The notes beneath the pieces are model-generated. The model made no database searches. It was given only the letters and a program-made list of their open reading frames with translations, and was not told the origin of the DNA. DNA of 64,000 nt from the NCBI RefSeq assembly GCF_019800005.1, contig NZ_JABGCL010000009.1, forward strand, positions 62,001-126,000, written 5' to 3'. The DNA comes from Geminicoccus harenae (lineage in GTDB: Bacteria; Pseudomonadota; Alphaproteobacteria; Geminicoccales; Geminicoccaceae). The position numbers were made by a program, and so were the translations under genes. Position 1 is the first letter of the stretch. Each line of letters opens with the position of its first letter. Shown one piece after another: positions 1-8,613 of the stretch.

Positions 1-697
1 CGGTGAGGCCGCCGGCCGCCTCGGCCGCGGTCCCGGCAAAGGCCTGGTGCAGGGGCCGGCCCCGCTCGCCGAACAGGATCAGGCCGACCGTGACCGCCAC
101 CACGTAGAGGCCCAGCGCCAGCGCCATCTGGCCGTTGATCGTGGTGAACACGACCAGCGCACCCAGGAAGTCGATGGTGGGCGGGGTGATGCGCCAGACC
201 AGCGTGTTCGACAGCGCCCCGAAATTGCCTGCCGTGGCGGTGATCCGCTGGCCGAGCGAGCCGGCCAGGTTCTCGGTGAAGTACCGCATCGGCTGGCCGC
301 TCAGATGGTCGAACAGGTCGAGCCGCATGTCGACCCCGACCCCGATCGTGGCGCGGCAACCCAGCCAGCCGCTGGCCCGCCAGAGCAGGCTCTCCATGGC
401 GATCAGGCCGACGAAGACCAGGAACGCCGTCCAGACCAGGCCGACATTGTCGCCCGGCCCGGATGCCATCCCGTCGACCAGCAGCTTCATCGCGTACTGC
501 ACGCCTACGGCCGAGCAGCCGGCGATGACCACCAGCGCTGCCAGGAGGATGAAGTGCCAGCGCCAGGACGCCAGGTAGTGCATGATGAAGGGCTGCGGGC
601 TGCGCAGGAACTGCGGCAGGTCCTGCGGATCGGCCGCGGCCGGGCGTGCCTTCAGGCGGGGCCGCGTACCTTGGAGCAGTGCGGCGCTGTCAGTCAT
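1..697 (-). CDS. ABC exporter, N-terminal transmembrane part (partial)
   Basis: The reading frame starts at the ATG at 697 and stays open to the left window edge, so only about 232 N-terminal residues are visible. After a cytoplasmic leader of roughly 45 residues come hydrophobic segments near residues 48-70 and 86-105, and further hydrophobic stretches around 165-215. The segment with MRLDLFDHLSGQPMRYF is typical of the ABC_membrane fold (type IV exporters). The ATPase domain must lie outside the window. The start overlaps the stop of the upstream GH1-like gene by 8 nt (ATGACTGA), so the two are probably translationally coupled in a polysaccharide-type operon read leftwards. The substrate cannot be told from this fragment. 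Confidence 0.75.
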   Translation of the reverse strand, partial: MTDSAALLQGTRPRLKARPAAADPQDLPQFLRSPQPFIMHYLASWRWHFILLAALVVIAGCSAVGVQYAMKLLVDGMASGPGDNVGLVWTAFLVFVGLIAMESLLWRASGWLGCRATIGVGVDMRLDLFDHLSGQPMRYFTENLAGSLGQRITATAGNFGALSNTLVWRITPPTIDFLGALVVFTTINGQMALALGLYVVAVTVGLILFGERGRPLHQAFAGTAAEAAGGLT

Positions 698-1865
698 CAC
701 CACCCGCCAGCGCCAGGACGCGACGATCGGCCGGTACGGCGGCGGTGATCGTCCCGAAGGTCATCTGCTGGCGCTCGAACTCGTCGCGCAGCGGCTCGCA
801 GACGATGCGCCGGCCCAGGCTGTCGGGCTTGCTCAGCAGGCCCACGTCGCAGTGCCGGTTATTGTCCCAGCCGGGATAGTCCAGGATCGGATAGAAGCAG
901 ATCCCGAGCACGGGCACGTCCAGCGCCATGGCGGCGCGCACCTCGGCGCAGACATAGTGCAGCCATGAAGGCCTGGCCGAGCCTTCCGCACCGGTCTCGC
1001 TGACCAGGACCGGCCGGCCGTAGCGCGCATGCAGCTCGGCCAGCATGGCGTGGAACGGCCGATAGGCATGATGACCGAAGGGGATCGTGCGGCCGCGATA
1101 GTACCACTGGTTCTCGGGATAGAAATTCGCCCCGATGATGTCGAGGCAGTCCGGCGAGCCGCCGAGTTCCGGCTCGATCCGGCCAGAAAGCAGGTCATAG
1201 GCCTCGAACTGGGCCAGCCTATAGGCCTCGGCACCGGCGTGGGCCTTGCCGGACAGGGCCGCCGAGGTGACGTGGATCGACGGCTCGGCATAGACGAAGC
1301 GGGCGCGCGGATCGACGGCGCGGATCGCCCGGACGGCCGCGAGTGCCGCGCGCACGAGCTGGCGCTTGAGCTCGCCCCCCCGCCCGCGCGTGCCCGGGTT
1401 CATCCTGGCGACGTCGCCGCCGGCCCAGGCCCAGAACGAGATCTCGTTCATGGGGCAATAGAACGGGACCGCGTCGGTCTCCTCGCGCACCAGGCGCGCG
1501 GCCTCGGCGGCGAAGCGGGCGAAACGCTCCGGGAAGGCCGCCGACCAGATGTCGAGATGGTCCGGCCAGCCATAGTGGCACAGATCCCAGATGACCTGGA
1601 CCTCCGCCCGCTGGGCGGCGCGCAGCATGGGCAGGAAGCTCGACCAGTCATAGGCCCCCTGGCTCGCCTCGATCAGGTGCCAGCGCAGCCCATCGCGGAC
1701 CGTGTGCAGACCGAGCTCGCGAAGCTGGCGGTAGTCCGCCTCGGCCAGCCGGTCGTGCATGGTGGACTTGATCAGGTCGAGGCGCCTGCCACCGGCACGC
1801 CGGCGATGGCAGGAGCACTCGAAGCCGCCCATCAGGAAGCTGTGAAATAATCGTTCGTCTTGCAT
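690..1865 (-). CDS. Glycoside hydrolase family 1-like protein
   Basis: About 391 residues if the ATG at 1865 is used; an in-frame ATG at 1898 adds 11 residues without family character. The protein has a TIM-barrel GH1-like layout. An acid/base glutamate lies in the CPMNEISFW motif (about residue 141) and a nucleophile glutamate in VSETGAEG (about residue 290). There is no signal peptide. GH1 enzymes are usually 440-480 residues, so this is a short, divergent member of the kind annotated as beta-glucosidase-like. It lies between a glycosyltransferase-mutase fusion and an ABC exporter, so a role in making or trimming a cell-surface glycan is an inference. The true substrate is unknown. Confidence 0.7.
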   Translation of the reverse strand: MQDERLFHSFLMGGFECSCHRRRAGGRRLDLIKSTMHDRLAEADYRQLRELGLHTVRDGLRWHLIEASQGAYDWSSFLPMLRAAQRAEVQVIWDLCHYGWPDHLDIWSAAFPERFARFAAEAARLVREETDAVPFYCPMNEISFWAWAGGDVARMNPGTRGRGGELKRQLVRAALAAVRAIRAVDPRARFVYAEPSIHVTSAALSGKAHAGAEAYRLAQFEAYDLLSGRIEPELGGSPDCLDIIGANFYPENQWYYRGRTIPFGHHAYRPFHAMLAELHARYGRPVLVSETGAEGSARPSWLHYVCAEVRAAMALDVPVLGICFYPILDYPGWDNNRHCDVGLLSKPDSLGRRIVCEPLRDEFERQQMTFGTITAAVPADRRVLALAGGDD

Positions 1866-1943
1866 GCGGCAGCAGGCCCCGCGTTTGCACCATTTCATAG
1901 GAAGGCGGCCGTGCCGGGTGCGGGACCCGCACCCGGCTGGTCG

Positions 1944-4538
1944 TCACGCGGAATCGGCCAGGGCCACCGCCGTCGCATGCACCGGCCGCTGCTGCCTGGG
2001 CTCCTCACGCTCCGCCAGGCGCCGATAGGTGGCCAGGGCCTGCCCCACGACCTGGTCCATGTTGTAGTATTGATAGGTCCCGAGCCGGCCGACAAAGGTG
2101 ACGTCGCGCTGCCTTTCGGCCAGCGCCGCATATTGCCGGTAGAGCGCCTGGTTCTGCGGGCGGGGGATCGGATAGTAGGGGTCGCCGTCCGCGCAGGGGA
2201 ACTCGTAGCTGATGCTGGTCTTCTCGTGGATCTGCCCCGTCAGGTGCTTGTACTCGGTGATCCGGGTATAGGGCACCTGCTCGGACGGGTAGTTGACCAC
2301 GGCCACCGGCTGGAAGCGGCGCTGGTCGAGCGTCTCGTGCCGGAAGGTCAGGCTCCGGTAGGGCAGCTTGCCGAAGCGGTAGTCGAAATACTCGTCGACC
2401 GGGCCGGTGAAGATGGTATGCGCTGCCCGGATGTCCTTGCGGACATCCTGATAATCGACTCCTAGCTCAAGCTCGATATTGCCGTGGTCGAGCATGTTCT
2501 CGAACATGCGCGTGTAGCCGTCGCGCGGCATCGCCTGGAAGCTGTCCAGGAAGTAGCGGTCGTCGGTATTGGTCCGGGTCGGGATCCGGGAGGTGACCGA
2601 CTTGTCCAGCTCCGACGGGTCCAGACCCCACTGCTTGCGGGTGTAGCCGCGGAAGAAGGTCTCGTAGAGATGCCGGCCGACCGTCGCCACCACGACATCC
2701 TCGGACGTCCGCTTCGCCTCGATCGGCTCCGCCCGGCTGGCGAGGAAGGCAGCCGCCTCCTCCTCCGTGCGCAGCGAGAGGCCGTACAGGCCGTTCAGCG
2801 TGGTCCGGTTGATCGGGATGGGCAGGAGCTGGCCTTCCACGCTGGCGAGGACGCGATGCTCGTAAGGTCGCCAGCGGGTGAAGCGCGACAGATAGTCGAC
2901 GATCTGCTGGCTGTTGGTGTGGAAGATATGCGGGCCGTACTGGTGGATCAGGATGCCCGCCGCGTCCTTGCGGTCGAAGGCGTTGCCGGCGACGTGCGGG
3001 CGGCGGTCGACCACGAGCACGCGCTTGCCGGACCCGGCCGCCAGGCGCTCGGCCAGAACGGAGCCGGCAAAGCCGGCGCCGACCACCACCGCGTCATAGG
3101 CGGGGCGCCGGTTGGAGGGACGGACCGCAGGATAGGACAGCGGCTTGGCGCCAGACGATGCCTGCCGATGCGCCGCGCGCTGGGTGACCGCTTCGCTGAT
3201 GAGGTCGCCCATCGCGCCGAAGGTCCGGTCCCACGACATGCTGGCGAGCAGCCGGTCGGCCTCCTGCCGGGCGGCCGCACGCTCCGGCGCCGGGGCCTGG
3301 AGCAGCCGCGCGCAGGCTGCGACGAAGCCATCCGCCGTATCGGCGATCGCCACCGCCGGCGTCTCGCCATAATGCCGGACGACGTCCACGATCGGCGTGG
3401 ACACCACCGCACGGCCGCCGGCCAGATATTCGGGCGTCTTGGTCGGGCTGATGAAGCGCGTCGCCTCGTTGATCGCGAACGGCATCAACGCCAGGTCCCA
3501 GCCGGCGAGATAATCCGGCAGCTCGGCGTAGTTCTTGGCACCCAGATAGTGGATGTTGGGCAGCCTCGGCAGGTCGTCCGGGCTGATCTTCACGACCGGG
3601 CCGACGATGACCAGGTTCCAGTCCGGCCGCGCCTGCGCCACCTGGCGCAGCAGGTCGAGGTCGAGACGCTCGTCCACGACCCCGTAGAAGCCCAGCCGGG
3701 GCCCAGGGATCCCGGCCTGGTCGGGGCAGTCCGCTTCGGGGCCGCTGCGCGCCCGGGCGAAATGGTCGACGTCCACGGCCGACGGAAAGGGATGGATGTT
3801 GTCGTGCAGGTGGCGCTTGGCCTCGTAGAGGCTGTGGCCGCCCGTGAAGACGACGTCCGCCTTGCGGATCAGTTCCGCCTCCAGCGTGCGCAGCTCCGGC
3901 GGGGCCTGACGGAAGTTGCTGAGCTCGTCCATGCAGTCATAGACGATGCCGGCGGCCTCGATGTCGCGCGCGAAGCTGAACATCATCGGCGTATAGAACC
4001 AGAGCAGCGGCCGCGGCTCACGGATGGTGGCGAGGAGGATGTTCAGCATTTCCCGCAACGCCTGGTCGCGTGCCTGGGCATCCCACCAGTGCGGCAGGCG
4101 CGGCCGCAGGGCGATGACGTTGGCGTCGGGGAAGGCATGATGCTCGAGATAAGGCAGCGGGTGATCGCAGGGAATGTACTCTTCGAAGAAGAATACTCGC
4201 TTCTGCCGGGCGAACCTGCGCATCAGATGTTGGGGCCTCTGTAAGACGAAGTCCCATCTAAGATGAGAAAAACAGATTACTGTCTCATATCCAACTGGAG
4301 GCAAGCTTTTCGTCGTCGGATTGGATGCAGAAAAATCAGTGATCTTGATTGGAATGTACGGATCCAACGCCTTGTCTCCCCACTGCGAAGCGCGCCTCGT
4401 AACTAACCGAGGCAGCGGCTGACAGTTCCAGGGCCGGGCATGTAAATGAAGAATCGTTAAATAATACAGCTTATCTGCGCATTTCCCCCCCCAGTCATCT
4501 TTTCCTACCGGGCGGCTCCAGCCATATTTACGTACCAA
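1944..4538 (-). CDS. Glycosyltransferase fused to UDP-galactopyranose mutase
   Basis: One 864-residue frame holds two enzymes. Residues about 85-440 are a GT-B glycosyltransferase; it opens with the FSHLRWDFVLQRPQHL motif and has a donor-site region SPTKTPEYLAGGRAVV. Residues about 481-864 are a UDP-galactopyranose mutase (Glf): FAD-binding VVGAGFAGSVLAERL, QYGPHIFHTN, GYTRKQWGLD and the C-terminal VGRLGTYQYYNMDQV. UGM converts UDP-galactopyranose to UDP-galactofuranose, so the fused transferase may use that product. The first 75 or so codons are AT-richer and lack family similarity, so the true start may be a downstream TTG/GTG before residue 85. The gene heads the leftward cluster. Confidence 0.85.
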   Translation of the reverse strand: MVRKYGWSRPVGKDDWGGKCADKLYYLTILHLHARPWNCQPLPRLVTRRASQWGDKALDPYIPIKITDFSASNPTTKSLPPVGYETVICFSHLRWDFVLQRPQHLMRRFARQKRVFFFEEYIPCDHPLPYLEHHAFPDANVIALRPRLPHWWDAQARDQALREMLNILLATIREPRPLLWFYTPMMFSFARDIEAAGIVYDCMDELSNFRQAPPELRTLEAELIRKADVVFTGGHSLYEAKRHLHDNIHPFPSAVDVDHFARARSGPEADCPDQAGIPGPRLGFYGVVDERLDLDLLRQVAQARPDWNLVIVGPVVKISPDDLPRLPNIHYLGAKNYAELPDYLAGWDLALMPFAINEATRFISPTKTPEYLAGGRAVVSTPIVDVVRHYGETPAVAIADTADGFVAACARLLQAPAPERAAARQEADRLLASMSWDRTFGAMGDLISEAVTQRAAHRQASSGAKPLSYPAVRPSNRRPAYDAVVVGAGFAGSVLAERLAAGSGKRVLVVDRRPHVAGNAFDRKDAAGILIHQYGPHIFHTNSQQIVDYLSRFTRWRPYEHRVLASVEGQLLPIPINRTTLNGLYGLSLRTEEEAAAFLASRAEPIEAKRTSEDVVVATVGRHLYETFFRGYTRKQWGLDPSELDKSVTSRIPTRTNTDDRYFLDSFQAMPRDGYTRMFENMLDHGNIELELGVDYQDVRKDIRAAHTIFTGPVDEYFDYRFGKLPYRSLTFRHETLDQRRFQPVAVVNYPSEQVPYTRITEYKHLTGQIHEKTSISYEFPCADGDPYYPIPRPQNQALYRQYAALAERQRDVTFVGRLGTYQYYNMDQVVGQALATYRRLAEREEPRQQRPVHATAVALADSA

Positions 4539-4539
4539 T

Positions 4540-4795
4540 CACTGTAGTAACTACCCCCTGGCAGGCGGATCCGAGGTCCGGCGGCAGGCCTGGGTGCGGC
4601 CGGATCCGCCCGGCACAGGACGATGGCCGCCGGACGGACCGGATCACCTGCCAGCCGGCGATTCCCGCAGATGGCTGCCTGGTCCAGGTCTCGATCCGGT
4701 GGAGGTAAGCGCCACCGGCACGACCTGACGTCGCTACCCACGCTCAAGCGACGACTTCACGCTGCCGCTGCCGGCAGACCTCCGAGGCCGGCAGT
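4540..4795. other. Intergenic stretch upstream of the glycosyltransferase-mutase gene
   Basis: I see no convincing gene here. The only open frames are short and of shadow quality. The stretch should hold the promoter for the leftward polysaccharide cluster, but no clear -35/-10 pair stands out. Confidence 0.4.
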
Positions 4796-5010
4796 CATCG
4801 CCAGGGTTCGCGAACAAGCTGCTGCGGACCTACGCCATGCTCAGGGACACGCTGAACAAGCCTCGCGGCAAGGGCCAGCAAACGGTGCGGGTCGAGCATG
4901 TGAAGGTGGAAGCCGGACGGCCGGGCGATTGGAGGGAACGTGACTGCAGAGGCTGGGGTCGGAAGCAGAAGGGCCGATCAAAGCCATGCATCGACACTGG
5001 CCGATGAGAC
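4796..5010 (+). pseudogene. Decayed copy of an island gene (C-terminal fragment)
   Basis: This stretch matches 19855-20070 on the same strand at clearly high identity (FANKLLRTYA, DTLNK, RGKGQQTVRVEHV in translation). It covers the end of the 213-residue gene at 19499 and the start of the HGG-type gene at 20019 (a MHRHWPM-like start at 4986 against MQHWPM). The fragment has no start, and small indels put the pieces in different frames. It lies outside the island repeats and ends just before the kinase gene at 5086. It is therefore a relic of a related element or of a recombination with the island. Confidence 0.7.
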
Positions 5011-5085
5011 GCGACTCATCAGAAAAAGGGATCTGGAAGAGCAGGATGCGTCCAGGCTGCCGACCGCCAGACGAGGTCATCGCCC

Positions 5086-7704
5086 TTACACTGCAGGTGG
5101 TCCCGTCGTCGCTGAAGCCGCGATCTCAGCCTCGGTGTCGCGAACGGCCTGCTGCAGCTGGATCACCAGTTCCTCGACCGGGTGACCGTCAGCCGCTGCC
5201 TGCTCGATCGCGCGCGCCGTAACACCAATACGCAGCAGGCCGAAGCTGGGGGCGGTACCGGCCAGGCGATGGGCCGGCCTGGTGACCGCCTCGAGGTCGC
5301 CCTGCAGACGTTCCACCTCGGCTGCCAGTGACTGCGCCGACGCCATTGCGTTGGCCAGGAACTGTGCCAGCTTGACCGGGCCTGCCATCTTCCGCAGGTC
5401 GTCGATGCGTTGCCGATCGAGGATCGCCGCAGCCTGCTCCGGCACGCTCGCTGCCGCGGTCGCCGATGTCTCGGCTCGTTCTACCCCCTCCGTGACCGCC
5501 GCAAGCGTATTGAACAGCCGGTCCCAGTCGATCGGCTTGGTCAGGACCCGGTTCATGCCGGCCGCCAGGCAGCGTTGCTGCTCCGCCTCCATCACGTTGG
5601 CCGTCAGCGCCACGATCGGCACCTGGCCGGTCGGCCGTGGCAGCAGCCGGATCCGCCGGGTGGCCTCGATGCCGTCCATGACCGGCATCTGCACATCCAT
5701 CAGTACCACGTCGAAGCGGTCCTGGCCGACCTGTGCCACCGCCTGCTCGCCATTCTCCACCAGCAGGACCTGATGGCCGTTCTGCTCCAGGGAAACCTGC
5801 AGGAGCTCGCGGTTCAGGGCCACGTCATCCGCCACCAGGATCCGCAGCGGCCGCAATGACCTGGAGACCTGGCCGCCCTTGCTGGGGGTGAGGATCGAGC
5901 CGATCGGCAGCCGGATCTCGAAGAAGAAGCAGCTCCCCTTGCCGGGCCGGCTCGTGACCCCGATCTCGCCGCCCATGGCCATGACCAGGTACTGGCTGAT
6001 GGCCAAGCCCAGGCCGGTGCCGCCGAACCGGCGCGCGATCGTCTGGTCGGCCTGGGTGAATGCCTGGAACAGGCCTTTTTGATTCTCTTCAGGGATGCCG
6101 ATGCCGGTATCGCGCACCTCGAAGCGGAACGGCACGGTCCCGTCCTGAAGGGCGCCGCATTCGACGACGACGCTCACCCCGCCGCTGCTGGTGAACTTCA
6201 GGCCGTTGCCGACCAGGTTGATGAGGACCTGCTGCAGGCGGGTCGGATCGCCGCGCACCACCGGCGGGGAATGCGCGTCGAGATCGAGGGTCAGGGCGAG
6301 GCCGCGCTCGGCCGCCTGTGGCAGCATGAGCAGGCGCACATCCTCCAGCAGCGTCGCCAGGGAGAAGTCGACCTGCTCCAGCGCGACCCCGCCGGCTTCC
6401 AGCCGCGAGAAGTCCAGGATGTCGTTGATGATGTGCAGCAGATGCTGGCCGGAGGAACGGATGGCACGGACCTGGTCCTGCTGCCGGCTGCTCAGGGGTT
6501 CCCTGGTCAGGAGCTCGCTCATGCCCAGCACGGCGGTCATCGGCGTCCTGATCTCGTGGCTCATCGCCGCCAGGAACTGTCCCTTCGCCTGCTCGCTCCG
6601 CTCGGCTTCCGCCTTGGCCGCTTCGGCCGCGTGCAACGCCTGCCGCAGCGCCATGCTCTGGCACTGCCGCCACCAGCTGAGCAGCCCCATGACCAAGGCG
6701 ATCACGCCGACGGCACCACCGGCTACCCACGCCTGGCGTCGCCACGCCTCCAGGACGCGCTCGGTCGGCTCCGCGGCCACCAGTTGCAGATGGGTGCCCG
6801 GCACGGGCGTAGCAGAGACGACAAAGCCGTTGGCGGCCGACGGCGGGGACGGCTGCGCCAACCACTCGTCCAGCCAGACCGGTCGAGCCGGCGGCATGTT
6901 GCGGTCCGGCCAGTGCGCTGCATCGCGGGCGTAGACATGGCCGTCCAGGTCGACGAGGACCAGCCGCTGGTCGGGTCGGAGCAGGAGCCCGGCGAAGATG
7001 TGGGTGTAGAGTTCCCAGTCGATGGCGGGAGCGAAGATGGCGGCCAGTTCGCCATCCTGTCGGCGCAGTGCCCAGCCCAGCGGGACGACCCAGCCCTTGT
7101 CGCCGGTCCGGGCAATGATGGGCCGGCCGATGAACATGCGGCTGTCGGGGTGCTCCTGGTGATGACGGACATAGTCGCGGTCGCTCAGGTCGATACCCAC
7201 CTCGGCCCTCGAGGTTGAAAAGGCCACCCGGCCATCCGGACCGATCAGGAGAGCGTCATCGAGTGCACGCAGCTGCGTGTCTGATGAAGCGTGGCCCTGC
7301 AGCCACGGGAGAACCTCTTCCAAGGTCGCATGACCCTGGCGGAACTCCTCGGCCGCAACCGTCACGATGAGATCGAGCGTCGCCAGGGCGCGCTGCGTGG
7401 CGCCGCTGGCGGCTCGGCTGATGGCTGCCAGCTCATGCTCGGACGCAACCAGCGCCTGCCGCCGGCTCTCGGTCAGAAAGACTCCCGCAATGCCGGCACC
7501 CATCAACAGGGTCAGCAAGGTGCTCAACAATGCAGTTGTGTAAGGCGGCCAGGACGATCGCCTGCCCCATCGACGCATCCACATCAGACTTTCCGAGAGT
7601 ACACCAATCGCTCGAGCCCCGGCGGGCGAAAGACCTGTCTGCCGGAGGACCGGCTTCACGATGGGTCTTGCGGTAATGCTGCCGGCCTCCCAGGAACCGC
7701 ACAT
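5086..7704 (-). CDS. Hybrid sensor histidine kinase (copy 1)
   Basis: An 872-residue membrane sensor kinase. TM1 is near residues 55-77 and TM2 near 328-345, with a PDC/Cache-like periplasmic domain between them (SDRDYVRHHQEHPDSRMFIGRP). A HisKA domain follows with phospho-acceptor His383 in MSHEIRTPM. The HATPase has N-box NLVGNGLKF and G-boxes DTGIGI and GGTGLGL. A receiver domain has acidic Asp626-627, Asp670 and Lys723, and a C-terminal HPt domain has His812 in AHRLAGTAPSFG. It is a complete phosphorelay in one chain except for a final output regulator. The true start could be ATG codons at residues 41 or 43, just before TM1. It is a close paralogue of the kinase at 22926-25505 and keeps similar DNA upstream of its start. 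Confidence 0.9.
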   Translation of the reverse strand: MCGSWEAGSITARPIVKPVLRQTGLSPAGARAIGVLSESLMWMRRWGRRSSWPPYTTALLSTLLTLLMGAGIAGVFLTESRRQALVASEHELAAISRAASGATQRALATLDLIVTVAAEEFRQGHATLEEVLPWLQGHASSDTQLRALDDALLIGPDGRVAFSTSRAEVGIDLSDRDYVRHHQEHPDSRMFIGRPIIARTGDKGWVVPLGWALRRQDGELAAIFAPAIDWELYTHIFAGLLLRPDQRLVLVDLDGHVYARDAAHWPDRNMPPARPVWLDEWLAQPSPPSAANGFVVSATPVPGTHLQLVAAEPTERVLEAWRRQAWVAGGAVGVIALVMGLLSWWRQCQSMALRQALHAAEAAKAEAERSEQAKGQFLAAMSHEIRTPMTAVLGMSELLTREPLSSRQQDQVRAIRSSGQHLLHIINDILDFSRLEAGGVALEQVDFSLATLLEDVRLLMLPQAAERGLALTLDLDAHSPPVVRGDPTRLQQVLINLVGNGLKFTSSGGVSVVVECGALQDGTVPFRFEVRDTGIGIPEENQKGLFQAFTQADQTIARRFGGTGLGLAISQYLVMAMGGEIGVTSRPGKGSCFFFEIRLPIGSILTPSKGGQVSRSLRPLRILVADDVALNRELLQVSLEQNGHQVLLVENGEQAVAQVGQDRFDVVLMDVQMPVMDGIEATRRIRLLPRPTGQVPIVALTANVMEAEQQRCLAAGMNRVLTKPIDWDRLFNTLAAVTEGVERAETSATAAASVPEQAAAILDRQRIDDLRKMAGPVKLAQFLANAMASAQSLAAEVERLQGDLEAVTRPAHRLAGTAPSFGLLRIGVTARAIEQAAADGHPVEELVIQLQQAVRDTEAEIAASATTGPPAV

Positions 7705-8245
7705 GCCCGTGGCCCGGCGTCAACCGATGTCTCGTCGCACCGATCGCCTGCGGCTGCCCTGCACTGGTTCGAGGAAGGGAGGATGGAGCATCCACATCCT
7801 GCCCTGCGCGACGAGGCCGTAGCCAAGACAAATGCGCCTTCCCGGCCCTTCGGCGCTGGTCGTCAGGAGACACCGATCATCCGGCCGCCGGCAGTGGTTA
7901 GAGGCCAGGCCTGGAAGGCGCAGCACGACATGACCACCACAGTGCCGGAGGAGTGCCGGAAGATGAGCGAGCAGATCGGCCGCTGGTGAGACGCAAGCGC
8001 CATTGCCCTGCATGGACGGGGCGCAAGGGCAGCCCGAGGGGCAGAAGGTGGAGCGGTGCGGCTCCTGGCTCGGCGAGTACCAGCGCCTGATCGCCAATGG
8101 GCTCTCGCCATATGCGACCCACGTGGCGGTGTGGCCGAACGGTTGCCGTAGTAGCTGAAGCTCAGACGAGACAAGGAACCGAACGCGTCGGGTCCGGCAC
8201 CGATCGCGGTAGCGCCCATTCGCTCTTGCTCGGCACTTCCCACCC
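7705..8245. other. Spacer with DNA duplicated upstream of both kinases
   Basis: No intact gene is seen. About 7720-7835 is closely similar to 25556-25665, which lies in the same place upstream of the second kinase. On the plus strand of both copies a short frame resembles a signal peptide (AMLPASPGTAHA in copy 2) followed by a conserved GPASTDVSSHRS stretch, then breaks. This may be the remnant of a divergently transcribed exported protein gene. That reading is weak. Confidence 0.45.
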
Positions 8246-8524
8246 ATGCCCGCGCAGGCCGGGCTGGAAGTGGGGGAACGGGTGGCAACGCCGGAAGGGC
8301 CGGCAAGGTCGGGCATGCTGCTGCTCGCCTGCCTGTTCGGCGGCCTCTATGCCGCGCAGGCGATCGCCGGTTGCATGGTGCAGACGGCCCTGCCGACCGT
8401 GCTGCGCGACGCCGGCATGGCGCTGGATCGCCTCAGCTTCCTTTACGTCCTGTTCCTGCCCTGGGCGCTGAAGTTCCTTTGGGCACCGGCGATCGGCCCA
8501 GGCGAGCCACGGGACCAACCGTAG
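8246..8524 (+). pseudogene. Truncated MFS transporter (RhtX/FptX siderophore type)
   Basis: The 92-residue frame contains only the first transmembrane helices of an MFS permease: LLLACLFGGLYAAQAIAGCM, then LPTVLRDAGMALDRLSF and LPWALKFLWAP. This pattern is characteristic of RhtX/FptX-type rhizobactin/pyochelin uptake transporters, which are about 400 residues long. The similarity ends near 8497 and the frame stops at 8524. It is a remnant and unlikely to work. The next gene begins at once, so the rest was probably deleted when that gene arrived. Confidence 0.7.
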
Positions 8525-8613
8525 CCTACGCAACCGATTGCGCTGCCCATGACTCATGGAAAAGGCGTTCTCCGCACCCTACCCTCCTCGGTAGGCTGCT
8601 AGGGGATCTGCTC

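Noticed and set aside
2484..4244. 586-codon plus-strand frame over the glycosyltransferase-mutase gene
   Set aside because: Shadow frame without domains; the minus strand holds the clear enzyme motifs.
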